Shown: one piece after another, positions 17,200 to 27,574 of the stretch
Layout of the letters: each line of letters opens with the position of its first letter
How positions within the stretch are numbered: position 1 is the stretch's first letter
Source of the DNA: Streptomyces xanthophaeus
GTDB taxonomy: Bacteria > Actinomycetota > Actinomycetes > Streptomycetales > Streptomycetaceae
NCBI RefSeq assembly: GCF_000725805.1
Contig: NZ_JOFT01000037.1
Coordinates: 55,722-119,721, forward strand
DNA length: 64,000 bases
Direction of reading: 5' to 3'
Position numbers and translations under genes: made by a program
Notes under the pieces: model-generated
Told to the model about the DNA's origin: nothing
What the model saw: the letters and a program-made list of their open reading frames with translations, nothing else
Database searches by the model: none

Positions 17200-17212
17200 G
17201 CCTAGGCCTGGG
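17189..17212. terminator. Perfect 24-bp palindrome spanning two convergent stop codons
   Basis: Repeats of AGGCCT and a CCC/GGG pair at the ends make a perfect palindrome centred between 17200 and 17201. The TAG of the MFS gene (17197-17199) and the TAG of the minus-strand gene (17202-17204) both lie inside it. It could act as a shared transcription-ending structure for both genes. Confidence 0.5.
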
Positions 17213-17768
17213 CGGGCCGGAGCAGCGCCCGCAACCGGGCCGCGTCCGCCCGGGTGTTCATCCACAGGGCCAGCCAGGAGCCGTCCGCGAAGGCCAGGTC
17301 CACCCGCGTCGGCCGGCGGCGCAGCCGCGGGACGCGGCGGAGCTCGCAGGCGACGGGGCGTGACTCCCGGCCCGGATCGCCGCGGCCCCAGGGCGGGCGG
17401 ACGGTGAGCTTGCCCGGGCTGTCCGGGCTCGCGCTGAAGGTGGCGTAGGGCCCGGCGGTCTCGGTGTGCCAGTGCGTCCAGTGGAAACCGTGCAGGGCCA
17501 GCGCGAGCCGCCCGGCCTCGCTGTCCCACCCGCCCTGCAGGGCGGGGCCGTGGAAGAGCCGCCCGATCAGCCGGGCGGCCCGCTCGAACGGGTCGAGGAG
17601 CGCGGCCACCGCGTCCGCGAGGTCGTCGGGCAGCGCGACCAGGAAGCGGAAGAGGAAGAAACCGCCGATCCGGCGCGGCAGCGACAGCGGCGAGGGAGAG
17701 CCGGGCAGCAACGCGCGCGCGGGTCTGCGTACATGGGGGGACAGCCGTCCCGGGATCTCCTCATCCAT
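17202..17768 (-). CDS. Conserved-looking hypothetical protein, 188 residues
   Basis: I do not recognise this family. It starts with MDEEIPGRL and a Pro/Arg-rich stretch, has a moderately hydrophobic segment (GGFFLFRFLVALPDDLADAVAALL), then a His/Trp-rich region FHWTHWHTETAGPYATFSA and an Arg-rich, beta-like C-terminal half ending near the palindrome shared with the MFS gene. The reading frame shows ordinary local codon bias, supporting a real gene. ATG 17768 is the only good start after the P450 gene, although its ribosome-binding site is weak. The P450 gene ends 23 bp upstream of it in the same orientation, so the two may be co-transcribed. Confidence 0.6.
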   Translation of the reverse strand: MDEEIPGRLSPHVRRPARALLPGSPSPLSLPRRIGGFFLFRFLVALPDDLADAVAALLDPFERAARLIGRLFHGPALQGGWDSEAGRLALALHGFHWTHWHTETAGPYATFSASPDSPGKLTVRPPWGRGDPGRESRPVACELRRVPRLRRRPTRVDLAFADGSWLALWMNTRADAARLRALLRPAQA

Positions 17769-17791
17769 CGGGCCATGATCCCACGCGGCCC

Positions 17792-19180
17792 CTACCCGGC
17801 CGCCTTCCTGACCCGGCAGCGCGCGGGGCCGGTCGTCCGCAGGGTGATCCCGGCACTCACCGGGACCTCGGTGTCCACGGCCTCGAACTCGTAGGCCCGC
17901 AGCATCATCGCCAGCGCGATCACCGACTCCAGCATCGAGAAGTGCTGACCGATGCAGGCGCGCGGGCCCCCGCCGAAGGGGAACCAGGCGTACCGCGGCC
18001 GCTGCGCCTCCGCCTCCGGGGTGAAGCGGCCGGGGTCGAAGCGGTCCGGGTCTGGCCAGTACCGCTCGTGACGGTGGGTCACCCACGGGGCGATGATCAC
18101 ATCCGCGCCCGCCGGGACGGTGTACCCGGCGATCTCGGTGGCGGCGACGGACCTGCGGCCGATCACCGGGGCGGCCGGGTACAGGCGCATGGCTTCCTTG
18201 AGGACCTGCGTCAGGTACGGCAGCCGCTCCAGGTCCGCGGCCTCGGGCGCACGGTCGCCCAGGACCCGGGAGACCTCCGCGCGGGCCAGGGCCTGCTGCT
18301 CGGGGTGGCGGGCCAGCAGGTGCAGGGAGAAGGCGAGCGAGGTGGCGGTCGTCTCGTGCCCGGCGAGCAGGAAGATCAGGACCTGGTCGCGCAGTTCGGC
18401 GGCGTCGAACTCGCCGTCGTCCGAGCTCTTGGCGGCGGCGAGCAGGCTCAGCAGGTCCTCGCCGGCCCCCTGCGCGGCCGTCCCCGCACGGCGCCGCTCG
18501 GCGATGATCCGGTCGCACACCCCGTACAGCTCGTCCAGCGCGGCGGCCGCCCGCTTGTTGCCGGGGGTCGGCCAGTCGCGCGGGACGCTCACGGGGGAGT
18601 AGCTGCGCCGCACCACGTACTCCGTGATGACGGGGAAGGACCGGTCCACGACGTCGACGGTGGCTTCCACGTCGGTGCCGAACAGGATCCGCGCGACCGA
18701 CCGCAGGGCCAGGTGCATCACCGCGTCGGTGACGTCGACGACCCCGTCCGGGGCCCCGCTCCACGCGTCGACGGTCGCCTGGGTCTCGGTGACGACGGCC
18801 TCGGCGTAGCCGTCCACCCGGCGCCGGGTGAACAGCGGCTGCACCAGCCGGCGCTGGCGCATGTAGTCCTCGTCCTGGCTGGTCAGCAGGCCGTTGCCGA
18901 AGGCGTCCCGGATCTCCTGGTAGAAGGGGTTGTCCTTGCGGAAGTTGGCCGATTCCGATGCCAGGACCTGCTGGACGCCCTCTGCGGAGAACACGCAGTA
19001 CAGATCGGCGCGCAGCCCGGGCGGCCCGGCGCTGATGCGTACGACGTCCCCGTGCCGGTGCTGGGCCCGCAGATAGGTGCCGAGCGAATCCGATTTCAGG
19101 TCGAACAGCGACCCGAGCAGCGGGACTCCGGCGAGACCGGGGACCTCCGCGCCTGCACCTGTGTTCGTTCCGACTGCCAT
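17792..19180 (-). CDS. Cytochrome P450
   Basis: A 462-residue P450. The haem loop is FGGGPRACIGQ with thiolate ligand Cys409, the K-helix ExxR is in LKEAMRLYPAA, and the oxygen-binding I-helix is AGHETTATS. The N-terminus lacks a membrane anchor, as expected of a soluble bacterial enzyme fed electrons by ferredoxin. The fatty-acid/alkane-hydroxylase-like style (LLTSQDEDYMRQRRLVQPLFTRR) recalls CYP4/CYP102-like groups rather than macrolide P450s. No ferredoxin or biosynthetic gene is adjacent, so the substrate is unknown. A purine-rich GAGGGG lies before ATG 19180. Confidence 0.92.
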   Translation of the reverse strand: MAVGTNTGAGAEVPGLAGVPLLGSLFDLKSDSLGTYLRAQHRHGDVVRISAGPPGLRADLYCVFSAEGVQQVLASESANFRKDNPFYQEIRDAFGNGLLTSQDEDYMRQRRLVQPLFTRRRVDGYAEAVVTETQATVDAWSGAPDGVVDVTDAVMHLALRSVARILFGTDVEATVDVVDRSFPVITEYVVRRSYSPVSVPRDWPTPGNKRAAAALDELYGVCDRIIAERRRAGTAAQGAGEDLLSLLAAAKSSDDGEFDAAELRDQVLIFLLAGHETTATSLAFSLHLLARHPEQQALARAEVSRVLGDRAPEAADLERLPYLTQVLKEAMRLYPAAPVIGRRSVAATEIAGYTVPAGADVIIAPWVTHRHERYWPDPDRFDPGRFTPEAEAQRPRYAWFPFGGGPRACIGQHFSMLESVIALAMMLRAYEFEAVDTEVPVSAGITLRTTGPARCRVRKAAG

Positions 19181-19330
19181 GGCCGCCCCTCGTCCGTCCG
19201 GACGGCCGATTCTGCCGCCTGCCCGCGTCCCCGGCGAGCGCCGCCCTCCCAACAGGCCGAATCCCGCCACTAAGGCGCCGGGGCAGGGGCCCGGGAAAGC
19301 CGCTGGCGGGCCCTGGCCGTACGGACGATC

Positions 19331-19900
19331 ATGGGCCGCATGAGCGACCAACCCGAGCGATGGACCCAGGCGACCGTCTACCCCGACATGTGGGCGGACC
19401 CGGACGACGACCCCCGCAACAGCGAGGGCGCCGGACCGGAAGGCGAACTGGCCACGCTGCAGGACTTCCTGGACGGCTACCGCACGACCCTGCGGATGAA
19501 GTGCGAGGGCCTGGACGCGGAGCAGCTGGCCCGCCGTTCGGTGCCGCCGTCGACGATGTCGCTGCTCGGCCTGATCCGGCACCTCGCCGAGGTGGAACGG
19601 GACTGGCACAACTGGATCGGGGACGGAGAACCGCTGCCGAAGCTGTACGGGGCGCGCGACGCGGACTTCCTCGGAGCCGTCGCCGACCAGGCCGAGGTCG
19701 ACGCGGCGTACGCCGACCTGGAGCGCGAACAGGCCGCGACCGACGCGGCGCTGGCCGAGCACCCGGACCTGGGCGAGCGCCTGGAGAAGGACGGGATCGC
19801 GGTGCGGGAGCTGATGGTGCACCGGATCGAGGAGTACGCCCGCCACTGCGGACACGCCGACCTGCTGCGCGAGTGCGTGGACGGCAGGGTGGGCCAGTGA
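19331..19900 (+). CDS. DinB-like / DUF664 family protein
   Basis: A 189-residue four-helix-bundle protein of the DinB/DUF664 superfamily. The first helix carries LQDFLDGYRTTLRMKCEGL, the second a family-typical SLLGLIRHLAEVERDWHNWI with the metal-binding-type histidine, and the last VHRIEEYARHCGHADLLRE. Family relatives include mycothiol-dependent maleylpyruvate isomerase and bacillithiol transferases, so a thiol-transferase role is possible but unproven. ATG 19331 and ATG 19340 are both in frame and neither has a clear ribosome-binding site. It is divergent from the P450 gene. Confidence 0.8.
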   Translation: MGRMSDQPERWTQATVYPDMWADPDDDPRNSEGAGPEGELATLQDFLDGYRTTLRMKCEGLDAEQLARRSVPPSTMSLLGLIRHLAEVERDWHNWIGDGEPLPKLYGARDADFLGAVADQAEVDAAYADLEREQAATDAALAEHPDLGERLEKDGIAVRELMVHRIEEYARHCGHADLLRECVDGRVGQ

Positions 19901-19973
19901 CACACCCCGCCTGAACCCCGCGGGACGCGGGACACGGGGCCCGGCACGCACGGCACCGAACCCCGCGGCCCGG

Positions 19974-21503
19974 TCAGATGTCCCGGAAGATCTCGATCTG
20001 GGCGCCGACCGAGTTGAGGCGCTCGGCCAGTTCCTCGTAGCCGCGGTTGATGACGTAGACGTTGCGGAGCACCGAGGTGCCCTCCGCCGCCATCATCGCC
20101 AGGAGGACTACCACCGCCGGGCGCAGGGCCGGCGGGCACATCATCTCCGCCGCGCGCCAGCGGGTGGGCCCCTCGACCAGGACGCGGTGGGGGTCCAGGA
20201 GCTGGAGGCGGCCGCCGAGGCGGTTCAGGTCCGTCAGGTAGATGGCCCGGTTGTCGTAGACCCAGTCGTGGATCAGGGTCTGGCCCTGGGCGACGGCCGC
20301 GATGGCCGCGAAGAACGGGACGTTGTCGATGTTCAGCCCGGGGAACGGCATCGGGTGGATCTTGTCGATCGGGGCTTCGAGCTTGGAGGGGCGGACCGTG
20401 AGGTCGACCAGGCGGGTGCGGCCGTTGTCCGCCGTGTACTCCGCGGAGCGGTCGTGGTCGAGCCCCATCTCCTCCAGTACGGCGAGCTCGATCTCCATGA
20501 ACTCGATCGGCACCCGGCGGATGGTCAGCTCCGACTCCGTCACGACCGCGGCGGCGAGCAGGCTCATCGCCTCGACCGGGTCCTCGGAGGGGGAGTAGTC
20601 CACGTCCACGTCGATGTTCGGGACGCCGTGGACGGTGAGGGTGGTCGTGCCGACGCCCTCGACCTGGACGCCCAGGGCCTCCAGGAAGAAGCACAGGTCC
20701 TGGACCATGTAGTTGGAGGAGGCGTTGCGGATGACGGTGACGCCGTCGTGCCGTGCGGCGGCCAGCAGCGCGTTCTCGGTGACCGTGTCCCCGCGCTCGG
20801 TCAGCACGATGGGCCGGTCGGGCGAGATGCCGGCCTCGACCTTCGCGTGGTAGATGCCCTCGGTCGCGGTGATGTCCAGGCCGAAGCGGCGCAGGGCGAT
20901 CATGTGCGGCTCGATGGTGCGGGTGCCGAGGTCGCAGCCGCCGGCGTAGGGCAGGCGGAACTGGTCCATCCGGTGGAGCAGCGGGCCCAGGAACATGATG
21001 ATGCTCCGGGTCCGGCGCGCCGCGTCGGCGTCCATGGCCTCCATGTCGAGGCGGGCCGGCGGGATCAGTTCCAGGTCCACGCCGCCGTTGATCCAGCGGG
21101 TGCGCACGCCGATGGAGTTCAGGACCTCCAGCAGGCGGTAGACCTCCTCGATGCGGGCCACCCGGCGCAGGACCGTACGGCCCTTGTTGAGCAGGGCGGC
21201 GCACAGCAGCGCGACGCACGCGTTTTTGCTCGTCTTGACGTCGATGGCGCCGGACAGCCGGCGGCCGCCGACGACCCGCAGGTGCATCGGTCCGGCGTAG
21301 CCCAGAGAGACGATCTCGCTGTCGAGCGCTTCACCGATGCGGGCGATCATCTCAAGGCTGATGTTCTGGTTGCCGCGTTCGATCCGGTTCACTGCGCTCT
21401 GGCTGGTGCCGAGTGCGTCGGCGAGCTGACTCTGTGTCCAGCCCCGGTGCTGCCGGGCGTCACGGATGAGCTTGCCGATGCGTACGAGGTAGTCGTCTGC
21501 CAT
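19974..21503 (-). CDS. murA: XRE helix-turn-helix / UDP-GlcNAc enolpyruvyltransferase (MurA-type) fusion
   Basis: A 509-residue fusion. Residues about 1-70 form an XRE/Cro-type helix-turn-helix (RDARQHRGWTQSQLADALGT followed by SQSAVNRIERGNQNISLEMI). The remainder is a full EPSP-type enolpyruvyltransferase of the MurA class, which transfers enolpyruvate from PEP to UDP-GlcNAc in peptidoglycan synthesis. The active-site loop AGGCDLGTR keeps the cysteine (Cys190, equal to E. coli Cys115 plus the 75-residue extension), so fosfomycin sensitivity is expected. Streptomyces usually carry a second, ordinary MurA elsewhere. The DNA-binding domain suggests a regulatory use. An inverted repeat covers its own promoter, and a related one lies before aconitase. 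Confidence 0.9.
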   Translation of the reverse strand: MADDYLVRIGKLIRDARQHRGWTQSQLADALGTSQSAVNRIERGNQNISLEMIARIGEALDSEIVSLGYAGPMHLRVVGGRRLSGAIDVKTSKNACVALLCAALLNKGRTVLRRVARIEEVYRLLEVLNSIGVRTRWINGGVDLELIPPARLDMEAMDADAARRTRSIIMFLGPLLHRMDQFRLPYAGGCDLGTRTIEPHMIALRRFGLDITATEGIYHAKVEAGISPDRPIVLTERGDTVTENALLAAARHDGVTVIRNASSNYMVQDLCFFLEALGVQVEGVGTTTLTVHGVPNIDVDVDYSPSEDPVEAMSLLAAAVVTESELTIRRVPIEFMEIELAVLEEMGLDHDRSAEYTADNGRTRLVDLTVRPSKLEAPIDKIHPMPFPGLNIDNVPFFAAIAAVAQGQTLIHDWVYDNRAIYLTDLNRLGGRLQLLDPHRVLVEGPTRWRAAEMMCPPALRPAVVVLLAMMAAEGTSVLRNVYVINRGYEELAERLNSVGAQIEIFRDI

Positions 21504-21510
21504 GAGGTGC

Positions 21511-21531
21511 ACGTTATCTCAGATATGAGAT
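21511..21531 (-). promoter_or_regulatory. Promoter and inverted repeat before the XRE-MurA gene
   Basis: On the minus strand a TAACGT -10 box (21511-21516) lies 7 bp before ATG 21503, so the transcript may start at the ATG itself (leaderless). The inverted repeat ATCTCAGATATGAGAT (21516-21531) overlaps this box upstream. Such a site would block transcription when bound. The gene's own XRE domain is an obvious candidate binder. Confidence 0.55.
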
Positions 21532-21747
21532 GACCCTCGCGTCGGGTGGGCCAAACGGGTGTAACCGACCGTCAGCTCCCAGCGTGGGGGCGGTCGCCGG
21601 GCGCTGCACGGCGAGGCGGCCGGACGGGTGAACGGGCCGCTTCCGTCGCCTGCCCGGATGGTCCTCATTGATGCCGTCTGCCCCGTTCGGTCCCTCGGTG
21701 GCGAGGCGTTGGGCGCGGACGGCTGCCCGCCCGGCCCCCGGCCGGTT

Positions 21748-22659
21748 CTAGGCCGCGCCCGCCGCGCGGCGGCCCAGGACCGGTTCGGCCAGCAGGCGGG
21801 CCATGGGGCAGAGGGTCTGGCCGTGCCGGGCGAACAGCTCGTCGCGCGAGTCGTAGTGGCCGAGGTCCGTGAGCACGTAGGCGGACAGGTCGCAAGCGGG
21901 CCCCGCCCCCGCACCCGCCCCCGCGCCCGTGTCCGCGTCCGGGCCGGAGGCCGCGCCGGAGGCCGGGCAGGCCGGAGCCGCGTCCCAGTCGATCGCGGTG
22001 CGCGACAGCGCCTCGAAGAGGGTCTCCGCCCCGGCGTTGGTGAAGCCCTCGCCGGGCCCGGCGTCCAAGGGGCGCAGCCCGCCGAACAGTTCCGAGACCG
22101 TCAGCCAGGACCCGGCGGGCCCGCCGGGTCCGGCGGGGTCCCCGAGGCGGAACTCCGGCCAGGCCAGCAGCACCTGGTCCGGCACGATCCGGCGCAGGTG
22201 CGGGAAGCGCGGGTACCAGAACGTGCCGTCCACCAGCAGCCCGCGCACCCGTGTGGCCACCCCCGAGGCCCGCGCCACCGACTCCAGTACGGCCAGCCGC
22301 TGGCTGCACGAGCCCCGGCCCAGGCGCAGGACCTCCGAGACGGGCCGCTCGTCCTGTACCGAGTACACCGGGCGCACGGCCGAGGAGATCCAGCGGTGCG
22401 CGCGGTACAGGGCCTCGACCTGCCGGGCGGGATCGGCCGCCTCCGCTTCCCGAGCCGGGCCCGCCGCGGCCTCGTCCGCCCCGGTGGCCCCGCCCGCCCC
22501 GCCGGCCTGCGCCGCGAGCCGGCGCACCAGTGCGGTGACGCGCGGATGGCGCCAGTCCAGGATGGGGGTCGGTGCGGTGCTCCCCGCCGCGGCCGCGGCC
22601 GGGGGAGCGGTGGCGGTGGTGCGGGCGCGGCCCCGGGGCCGGAGCATCGAGCTCGTCAT
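21748..22659 (-). CDS. Transglutaminase-like domain protein
   Basis: A 303-residue protein with a central transglutaminase-like core: ALYRAHRWISSAVRPVY, then GRGSCSQRLAVLESVARASGVATRVRGL with the putative nucleophile cysteine in SCSQR, followed by GTFWYPRFPHLRRIVPDQVLLAWPEF. The N-terminal 55 residues and a GADAGAG-type segment near residue 240 are low complexity. No signal peptide is evident. Bacterial proteins with this core are mostly thiol proteases or amidases rather than crosslinkers. AAAGGA lies about 10 bp before ATG 22659. A palindrome (22726-22738) upstream is nearly identical to one before the ferritin-like gene at 47 kb. Confidence 0.7.
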   Translation of the reverse strand: MTSSMLRPRGRARTTATAPPAAAAAGSTAPTPILDWRHPRVTALVRRLAAQAGGAGGATGADEAAAGPAREAEAADPARQVEALYRAHRWISSAVRPVYSVQDERPVSEVLRLGRGSCSQRLAVLESVARASGVATRVRGLLVDGTFWYPRFPHLRRIVPDQVLLAWPEFRLGDPAGPGGPAGSWLTVSELFGGLRPLDAGPGEGFTNAGAETLFEALSRTAIDWDAAPACPASGAASGPDADTGAGAGAGAGPACDLSAYVLTDLGHYDSRDELFARHGQTLCPMARLLAEPVLGRRAAGAA

Positions 22660-22725
22660 GGCCGGCGTCCTTTCGTTCCTGCCGTCCTGCGGAGCGGAGG
22701 GCTGGACGCATCCTGACAGAAGAAA

Positions 22726-22738
22726 TGAACGTGTTCAA
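22726..22738. promoter_or_regulatory. Palindromic operator candidate TGAACGTGTTCAA
   Basis: Minus-strand reading TTGAACACGTTCA, 67 bp upstream of the transglutaminase-like start. The same element with one change (TTGAACACGCTCA) lies upstream of the ferritin-like gene (47485-47497). Its length and symmetry are typical of TetR-family operators. Confidence 0.45.
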
Positions 22739-22906
22739 TAGTGAGGGCGCGCCGCCCGGGTGTCGCCCGGGTGTCGCCCGGGGCTCGCTCGTGCGCGGGG
22801 CCGCAGTGCATGCGGTACGGGGAATCCGGGCAGACGGGAGCAGCCGCGCGGGCGTCCGCGGCGGCGGGCGCGGGTGCGTGCCTCGTCTGCGCACCCGGAC
22901 ATGTAC

Positions 22907-22930
22907 TAGAGTTATCTCGACATCGAGATA
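22907..22930 (+). promoter_or_regulatory. -10-like box and perfect palindrome before aconitase
   Basis: TAGAGT (22907-22912) is directly followed by TATCTCGACATCGAGATA (22913-22930), with perfect 8-bp arms around CA, placing the palindrome over the probable transcription start. S. coelicolor aconitase is known to be controlled by the MarR-family regulator TamR, so this may be a TamR-type site. The XRE-MurA promoter has the same TATCTC-N6-GAGAT frame. Confidence 0.55.
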
Positions 22931-22974
22931 TCTGCCGAAGGCGAACCGCAGCCGCCCCCGCTGGTAAGGGTTAC

Positions 22975-22993
22975 CTAACTTAGCCTTACCTTA
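22975..22993 (+). promoter_or_regulatory. Iron-box-like sequence (DmdR1/IdeR/DtxR type) before aconitase
   Basis: CTAACTTAGCCTTACCTTA matches 13 of 19 positions of the actinobacterial iron box TTAGGTTAGGCTAACCTAA, including the TTAG and CT/ACCT cores. It lies about 70 bp before the aconitase start. Aconitase needs a [4Fe-4S] cluster, so iron-linked control makes sense. Binding is not shown by sequence alone. Confidence 0.45.
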
Positions 22994-22994
22994 G

Positions 22995-25778
<2,784 letters not shown>

Positions 25779-25800
25779 GTCTGCTGAGCCTTCGGCACCA

Positions 25801-25835
25801 AAGGGCCGTATCCCCGTTAAGGGGGTACGGCCCTT
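25801..25835 (+). terminator. Terminator after aconitase
   Basis: AAGGGCCGTA pairs with TACGGCCCTT, extended by a run of C opposite G, with a GTTA-type loop. It begins about 22 bp after the stop codon. Confidence 0.85.
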
Positions 25836-25912
25836 CCGCTTTCCCGGCGGCCGTTCCAGATGACGGACAGGTCTCAACTCGGAAAAGCTGGCGGTCATCC
25901 TTGCGCATGATC

Positions 25913-25945
25913 TTGCTCACACGAGCCGAAGTGGACTATACCTGT
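25913..25945 (+). promoter_or_regulatory. Promoter of ngcEFG overlapped by a DasR-like responsive element
   Basis: TTGCTC (25913-25918) and TATACC (25937-25942) are 18 bp apart. AGTGGACTATACCTGT (25930-25945) overlaps the -10 box and matches 12 of 16 positions of the DasR site ACTGGTCTAGACCAGT; its G at position 2 is also tolerated in known sites. DasR is the GntR repressor of chitin and N-acetylglucosamine genes, so this fits the operon's role. Confidence 0.6.
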
Positions 25946-26079
25946 GCCCGTCCGGATCATCGCGGAACGAGCGGGCCCGGACCGGGGGAGAGCGGGGACC
26001 TGCGGCGTTGCCCGTGCGTGCGGCAACTGCCGGGTGTTCCTCTCTCCTTCACACCCCTGACGAAGGCGAGGACTTGAGC

Positions 26080-27531
26080 ATGGGATCCACCTCCGCCCAC
26101 GGCGAGAACAGCAACGGTGCCGGTCTCGGCCGCCGTGACCTGATCAAGCGCTCCGCGGCACTCGGCCTCATCACCGTGCCGACGATGGGCTTCCTGTCCG
26201 CGTGCGCCTCGGGCGGCGAGGAGAACTCCACCAAGGGGCCCGACAAGGGCGTCGTGACCAAGGAGAACCCCTTCGGCGTCGCCAAGGGCAGCAAGCTGGA
26301 CGTCGTGGTCTTCAAGGGCGGGTTCGGCGACGACTACGCCAAGGCCTGGGAAGCCGCCTTCGACAAGAAGTGGGGCACCACCAGCTCCCACCTCGGCACC
26401 CAGGAGATCACCGCCAAGCTCCAGCCGCGCTTCAACGGAGGCAACCCGCCGGACGTCGTCGACGACTCCGGCGCCCAGAAGATCCCGCTGGACGTCCTCG
26501 CCAAGAGCGGCCAGCTCGCCGACCTCACCGCCGTCCTCGACGCCCCCTCGCTCGACGACCCCACCAAGAAGGTCCGCGACACCCTCGTCGACGGGGCCGT
26601 CGACCAGGGCAACCAGGGCGGCAAGTTCGTCACCCTGAAGTACGTCTACGCCGTCTCCGGCTTCTGGTACTCCGGCAAGCTCTTCAAGGACAAGGGCTGG
26701 ACCCCGCCGAAGACCTGGGACGAGTTCCTGGCCATCTGCACCAAGGCCAAGGAGGCGGGCATCGGCGGCCTCGCCCACCAGGGCAAGCACCCGTACTACA
26801 TCAACGTCGTGATCATGGACCTGATCGCCAAGAAGGGCGGCCTGGACGCCCTGAAGGCGATCGACCACCTGGAGCCGAACGCCTTCGAGGGCAACGCGGC
26901 CGCCCTCGCCGCGGTCGAGGCGGTGTACGAGGTCGTCGAGAAGGGCCTGCTGATGCCGGGCACCAACGGCCTCACCCACACGGAGTCCCAGACCGCGTGG
27001 AACGAGTACAAGGCGGCCTTCATCCCCTCGGGCTCCTGGCTGGAGAACGAGCAGCTCAAGCAGACCCCGGAGGACTTCGACATGAAGTTCCTGCCGGTGC
27101 CGCTGCTCGCCGACAGCAAGATGCCCTTCGAGGCCATCCGGGCCGGCGTCGACGAGCCCTTCATCGTCCCCGAGAAGGCCGCCAACAAGGCCGCGGGCCT
27201 GGAGTTCCTCCGCTCGATGCTGTCCCGCGAATGGTCGACGATCTTCGCCCAGCAGGCCAACTCGCTCACCGTCGTCAAGGACGGCGTGGACCCGAGCGTC
27301 AAGCTGCGGCCGGGCACCCAGTCGGCCGTGGACGCGCTCAAGGCGGCGGGAACCAACACCTTCAGCTACCGCTACCCCGACTGGTACAGCGAGATGGACA
27401 CGGAGATCCAGAACGCGTCCAATGAGCTGATGGCCCAGCGGATCCAGCCGAAGGAATGGATCAAGAGGGCGCAGGCTGCGGTAGACAAGGCGGCCAAGGA
27501 CCCGAACGCCAAGAACAACCGCCGCGCCTGA
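26080..27531 (+). CDS. ngcE: N-acetylglucosamine/chitobiose ABC transporter substrate-binding lipoprotein
   Basis: A 483-residue family-1 sugar-binding protein. The N-terminus combines a twin-arginine motif (GRRDLIKRSAALG) with a lipobox-like LSAC, so it is probably exported folded by Tat and then lipidated, as reported for NgcE-type proteins. The mature part has the extracellular solute-binding fold (FNGGNPPDVVDDSGAQKIP, AFIPSGSWLENEQ). Order binding protein-permease-permease without an ATPase, next to rok7B7, matches ngcEFG of Streptomyces; a shared ATPase such as MsiK would energise it. ATG 26080 is chosen because the signal sequence begins just after it. Confidence 0.9.
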   Translation: MGSTSAHGENSNGAGLGRRDLIKRSAALGLITVPTMGFLSACASGGEENSTKGPDKGVVTKENPFGVAKGSKLDVVVFKGGFGDDYAKAWEAAFDKKWGTTSSHLGTQEITAKLQPRFNGGNPPDVVDDSGAQKIPLDVLAKSGQLADLTAVLDAPSLDDPTKKVRDTLVDGAVDQGNQGGKFVTLKYVYAVSGFWYSGKLFKDKGWTPPKTWDEFLAICTKAKEAGIGGLAHQGKHPYYINVVIMDLIAKKGGLDALKAIDHLEPNAFEGNAAALAAVEAVYEVVEKGLLMPGTNGLTHTESQTAWNEYKAAFIPSGSWLENEQLKQTPEDFDMKFLPVPLLADSKMPFEAIRAGVDEPFIVPEKAANKAAGLEFLRSMLSREWSTIFAQQANSLTVVKDGVDPSVKLRPGTQSAVDALKAAGTNTFSYRYPDWYSEMDTEIQNASNELMAQRIQPKEWIKRAQAAVDKAAKDPNAKNNRRA

Positions 27532-27574
27532 CCCCGCGCCCACCGGCCACCCGGCAAGACCAGGGACGGACACC

